The position numbers were made by a program, and so were the translations under genes. The notes under the pieces were generated by a model. The model ran no database searches. It had not been told where the DNA came from and saw only the letters and a program-made list of their open reading frames with translations. A DNA stretch of 6,217 nucleotides from Anaerolineae bacterium (GTDB taxonomy: Bacteria > Chloroflexota > Anaerolineae > UBA4142), in the NCBI GenBank assembly GCA_027457205.1, contig DAIDTM010000385.1:1-6217 (forward strand), in the 5' to 3' direction. This document shows positions 3,626 to 6,217 of the stretch, one piece after another. Positions within the stretch are counted from its first letter, which is position 1. Each line of letters starts with the position of its first letter.

Positions 3626-5920
3626 CTATGCTTCTTGTTTCCTTGTCGTGACCGTGATTCCGAACACAACCAAGGTCAACGTTATCGCTGAAATTGCTAT
3701 TCCCACCTTCACTGACCACGGGTCAAAAATGATTTCGATTTGATGCGCGCCCGCGCGCACCGGCACCGCACCCAGCGCATAATCCGCGCGCAGAATCGGC
3801 GTCTCAACGCCATCAATGAACGCGCGCCAGCCGGGATAATAGACTTCGCTCAGCACCAGCAGCGTGTCCACCGGCGCATTCACCGAAAGGACGATGCGTT
3901 CCGGCTCACGTGCGGTGAAGACGACCTCGCCTGTTCCTCCCTGGACAGGGAAGGGCAGACTGTCCGCCACATACGCCACCGCGCCCGGATCGAACGAAGC
4001 GCTCTTCATTGCATTCAGCGCAGTCTGGTCGTTCGCCGTCTGCGCCGCGCCAACCAGCCACGCGCGCGGCAGTGTGTTCTTCAGGCGCAGCAAGCGCGTG
4101 CTACCTTCTGCCAGTACCTCATCCGCGTTCGCAACGCCGGCATGATCGGCGATCACGTAGCGCACGTTCAGGAGCGACCAAAGCGTCTGCTTCGGCAGCG
4201 CGTCCAACAGCGTCTCGTACCGCGCGACGCGCAGCGGGCTGATACCGCCAATCTCTTCGAGCCGGTACGCAATGCCGAAATGCCCCGGCTCCTTGTCTTC
4301 GTCTGCGACGCGGAAGACGGCGTGATCGTTTTGAATCGCCTGAATGATGGGCGTCACCGGATAGCGCGGCGTCAGCGCGGCGTTGTAAGCGGGATTGTTG
4401 ACGGTGAATAAATCGAACGCGATGAACATTACCGCTAACGCCGCAAACGTTCGAACGTTCCAACGTTTGAACGTGCCCACCCGCCACGCCACCAGCGCTG
4501 TCGCCAGGACGAATAACAACACCATCAACCCGGCGCGGTCGGCGAGGAACGCGAGCCGTCCCGACGCGTGCTGCGCGCCGGCGATGTAGAGCGCGAACAT
4601 CATCATCACGCTGATCGTGACGCCTGCCGGCAAGAGCGCCCACGCACGCCGCGCGCGCTGGACATCCAACGTCGGCTGCAACAGATCGTGAAAGCCGTAG
4701 CCCGCGAGAATCGCCAGCGCGAAGCTGACGATGAACGCGAGTCGTTCCTGGTCGCGGAACAGCGCAAAGCCGGGTGCAAGGAGATACAGCACCGCGTAGG
4801 CGAACGCGTACGCGCCAAACGCGACGAGAAGCGAGCCAAGCGCGAACAGCGCCCAGAACGCCTTCTCGCGCGTGCGATTCACAAGCAGCGCGAACAACGC
4901 GAGCCAGAGCGGCAGCACGCCGACGTACAGCGGCGACTGGAACGCGCTGGTAAAACCGGGCAGGATCATTTGCAGCGGGTCGATGTTCGGAAAACCGCTC
5001 GACGCTTCCGTCCAACTGATCGCGGTGCGCGTCGAAACGGTGAGATACTCGAGCGTTGGCAGCCACTGCGCGGCGGCGATGCCGGCGGCAATGACAAGTG
5101 AAAAAACAAAAGGCAAAAGTGACAAAACAAAATGCTTCGCCCCTCGCCTCTCGTCTCTTGCCACCCGCCACGCGAAATAAATCGCGCTCGCGTAGACGAC
5201 GAATAAAAATGTCTGCGGATGTCCCGCCAGCGCGGCGATGCCCAGCACAACGCCGGCGGCGAGGTAGAAAATTGGGACGCGGATCGCCGCGGATGAGCGC
5301 GGATTATTTTCCTTATCCGCGCTCGTCCGCGTTTGTTCGCGTCCAATGCCATCCTCGACCGCGAAATCCAGCAACAACAGAATCAACGGCAACCAGGTCG
5401 CGGTTTCCAGGATCGCGAGTTGCAGCGGCGGATACGACGTGAGGTAGCCGCCGAACGTGAACGTGACCGCGCTGACGAGCGCGGCGACGCGCGAGCCGAT
5501 CAGGCGCCGCGCGAACAGGTACATGAATACGCCGGCGAGGATAAAATGGAAGATCGCTTCGAGTTCCAAGTCACGCAGCGTAAAATTCGCGCCGCGCGCC
5601 GCGACGACGGCGAGCGTCCAGATCAAACTGACCGGATAGAAGACCGCGCTCTGCACATCGGCGAGGAATGGATGTCCGCTGTTGAAATTTTCCGACCAGA
5701 GCGGCAGCCGTCCCTGCGCGAACGCGCGCGCTTCGTACATGCGGAACGCCCAGAACTGATCGGTAAAATCGCCCGGAGGAAAAGCGGCGCGGTCTTCCAC
5801 GCGCGGCGTGATGATGCGCCAGAAGAACAAGAGCACCAGCCCGGCGATGAGCGCGAGCGCGGCAACGTCTTGGAGTTTGGACGTTGGATGTTGGGAACTG
5901 GAGTTCGATGATCCGGTCAT
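3626..5920 (-). CDS. YfhO family membrane protein (GT-C-like)
   Basis: The 764-residue polytopic protein matches the YfhO family, large membrane proteins related to GT-C glycosyltransferases and linked to lipid-carrier sugar transfer on the outer face of the membrane. Marks in order: first helix about 18-37; the extracytoplasmic segment with DFTDQFWAF (51-59) and PLWSENFNSGHPFLAD (73-88); YPPLQLAILETATWLPL (163-179); GHPQTFLFVVY (233-243); FRDQERLAFI (388-397); then helices to about 505, an extracytoplasmic domain with LLNVRYVI (583-590) and YYPGWRAFIDG (694-704), and a final helix 738-757. ATG 5920 is chosen over an in-frame upstream start because it overlaps the preceding stop as ATGA, implying coupling. 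Oddities: four low-complexity repeat tracts interrupt the coding sequence in frame (residues 6-17, 197-211, 253-277, 482-492). The last ~100 coding bases are less GC-rich than the rest. The exact substrate is unknown. Confidence 0.9.
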   Translation of the reverse strand: MTGSSNSSSQHPTSKLQDVAALALIAGLVLLFFWRIITPRVEDRAAFPPGDFTDQFWAFRMYEARAFAQGRLPLWSENFNSGHPFLADVQSAVFYPVSLIWTLAVVAARGANFTLRDLELEAIFHFILAGVFMYLFARRLIGSRVAALVSAVTFTFGGYLTSYPPLQLAILETATWLPLILLLLDFAVEDGIGREQTRTSADKENNPRSSAAIRVPIFYLAAGVVLGIAALAGHPQTFLFVVYASAIYFAWRVARDERRGAKHFVLSLLPFVFSLVIAAGIAAAQWLPTLEYLTVSTRTAISWTEASSGFPNIDPLQMILPGFTSAFQSPLYVGVLPLWLALFALLVNRTREKAFWALFALGSLLVAFGAYAFAYAVLYLLAPGFALFRDQERLAFIVSFALAILAGYGFHDLLQPTLDVQRARRAWALLPAGVTISVMMMFALYIAGAQHASGRLAFLADRAGLMVLLFVLATALVAWRVGTFKRWNVRTFAALAVMFIAFDLFTVNNPAYNAALTPRYPVTPIIQAIQNDHAVFRVADEDKEPGHFGIAYRLEEIGGISPLRVARYETLLDALPKQTLWSLLNVRYVIADHAGVANADEVLAEGSTRLLRLKNTLPRAWLVGAAQTANDQTALNAMKSASFDPGAVAYVADSLPFPVQGGTGEVVFTAREPERIVLSVNAPVDTLLVLSEVYYPGWRAFIDGVETPILRADYALGAVPVRAGAHQIEIIFDPWSVKVGIAISAITLTLVVFGITVTTRKQEA
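4446..4475. repeat. 8-base periodic tract (AACGTTCG-type) inside the YfhO gene
   Basis: AACGTT recurs at 4446, 4454 and 4462, with AACGTG at 4470, giving four 8-base units. It encodes GTFKRWNVRTF (residues 482-492), a basic loop between two membrane helices. Every core unit is itself a palindrome. Confidence 0.75.
5091..5162. repeat. Degenerate 7-base repeat tract inside the YfhO gene
   Basis: Read on the minus strand, four purine-rich heptads (GGCAAGA, GACGAGA, GGCGAGG, GGCGAAG; 5162-5135) are followed, after two bases, by six T-rich heptads (TTTTGTT, TTGTCAC, TTTTGCC, TTTTGTT, TTTTCAC, TTGTCAT; 5132-5091). Total length is 72 bases, a multiple of three. It encodes about residues 253-277: a charged loop (ARDERRGAK) and then most of a membrane helix. 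The base composition is strikingly unlike the surrounding gene. Confidence 0.75.
5288..5331. repeat. 17-base inverted repeat inside the YfhO gene
   Basis: The left arm CGCGGATGAGCGCGGAT (5288-5304) and right arm ATCCGCGCTCGTCCGCG (5315-5331) are complementary at 16 of 17 positions, with a 10-base AT-rich spacer. Within each arm the core CGCGGAT/CGCGGA is repeated. The segment encodes the hydrophilic stretch TRTSADKENNPRSSA (residues 197-211), in a loop between membrane helices. Confidence 0.85.
5870..5904. repeat. 7-base tandem repeat at the 5' end of the YfhO gene
   Basis: On the plus strand five consecutive heptads read TTGGAGT, TTGGACG, TTGGATG, TTGGGAA, CTGGAGT. The tract encodes residues 6-17 (NSSSQHPTSKLQ) of the YfhO protein, its polar N-terminal tail before the first membrane helix. 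The pattern resembles the heptanucleotide STRR repeats described between genes in cyanobacteria; kinship is not implied. Confidence 0.8.
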
Positions 5921-6217
5921 TGAGTGATGGTCACTTGAGTCAGCGACACATTCGCCGCGACGCCGTCCATGCCGGCGACGAGCGAGTACGTGCCTGGCGT
6001 GGCGTCCGCTTTCAGTTCGTGCGCGTCGACAACCAGATCGCCGGCGCGCCACTGACTCGTTGGATACGTGCCGTCCGCCGGCGCGCTCTCCTGCCGCGCG
6101 ACGATGCGTCCGTTCGCATCGACCAACTGAACAAACACGCTGAAATCTCTATCGATGGGCTGCGCCACGCGCCAGTACAACACAACGGGCAGCGTCGCGC
6201 CGCGCGGCGCGCGCAGT
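5917..6217 (-). CDS. C-terminal domain of a probable membrane glycosyltransferase-type protein (5' end beyond window)
   Basis: An open frame enters from the right edge and ends at TGA 5917; 99 residues are visible. The sequence starts LRAPRGATLPVVLYWRVAQP, continues with FSVFVQLVDANGRIVARQES, TYPTSQWRAGDLVVD and TPGTYSLVAGMDG, and has the look of an all-beta domain. Domains of this kind are often fused behind the membrane part of GT39/ArnT-like mannosyltransferases in Chloroflexota-type genomes, which is why I suggest that class; no catalytic part is in the window. The internal GTG at 6183 is not taken as a start, since similarity extends upstream of it (ATLPVV before LYWR). The stop overlaps the YfhO ATG (ATGA), so both are made from one transcript. 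Reality and frame are firm; the product name is tentative. Confidence 0.7.
   Translation of the reverse strand, partial: LRAPRGATLPVVLYWRVAQPIDRDFSVFVQLVDANGRIVARQESAPADGTYPTSQWRAGDLVVDAHELKADATPGTYSLVAGMDGVAANVSLTQVTITQ

Noticed and set aside
3483..3743. A rightward 86-codon ORF over the gap and the YfhO 3' end
   Set aside because: No domain or start signal, and half of it is antisense to a well-supported gene.
5921..6052. Upstream extension of the YfhO protein by 44 Arg-rich residues
   Set aside because: It overlaps the clearly coding end of the preceding gene in another frame; the ATGA overlap at 5917-5920 explains the start.
6197..6210. Perfect GC palindrome GCGCCGCGCGGCGC
   Set aside because: It is explained by GCG/CGC codon use in a GC-rich gene.

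Overview
The window is GC-rich with few Shine-Dalgarno sites. Its gene content (ECF sigma factor with a small zinc-type anti-sigma protein, YfhO membrane protein, O-antigen-ligase-like protein, DUF433 protein) suggests a Chloroflexota-like environmental bacterium. That assignment is inference from gene style; there is no rRNA or other taxonomic marker here.

Left part (1-1685). A four-helix membrane protein of unknown function runs leftward out of the window from position 479. Divergent from it is a rightward unit: an ECF sigma factor (605-1243), a soluble 80-residue zinc-finger anti-sigma-like protein (1288-1530), and the first ~35 codons of a redoxin-like gene (from 1530), whose ATG overlaps the preceding stop codon. 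The redoxin reading frame loses its homology at about 1630 and ends at 1685, so it looks like a decapitated remnant. The sigma gene appears to be leaderless: an extended -10 box sits 8 bases before its ATG. Together these three would form a redox- or stress-responsive sigma/anti-sigma/effector unit whose effector has been lost.

Right part (1641-6217). Everything else reads leftward and ends at a strong intrinsic terminator (1636-1661). In transcription order it holds: the C-terminal domain of a probable membrane glycosyltransferase-type protein (5917-6217, cut by the window edge); a 764-residue YfhO-family membrane protein, joined by an ATGA overlap; a ~260-base AT-richer gap with a perfect palindrome and a consensus -10 box; a DUF433 antitoxin-like protein; and an O-antigen ligase/polymerase-like protein 3 bases after it. 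This looks like a cell-surface polysaccharide or lipid-linked sugar locus with an apparently partnerless antitoxin-like gene inside.

The most unusual observation is in the YfhO gene. It carries four separate short repeat tracts of different sequence (7-base periodic at 5870-5904 and 5091-5162, 8-base periodic at 4446-4475, and a 17-base inverted repeat at 5288-5331). All keep the reading frame open and fall at the N-terminal tail, in loops or at the edge of a membrane helix. They look like noncoding-style microrepeats absorbed into a protein-coding gene.
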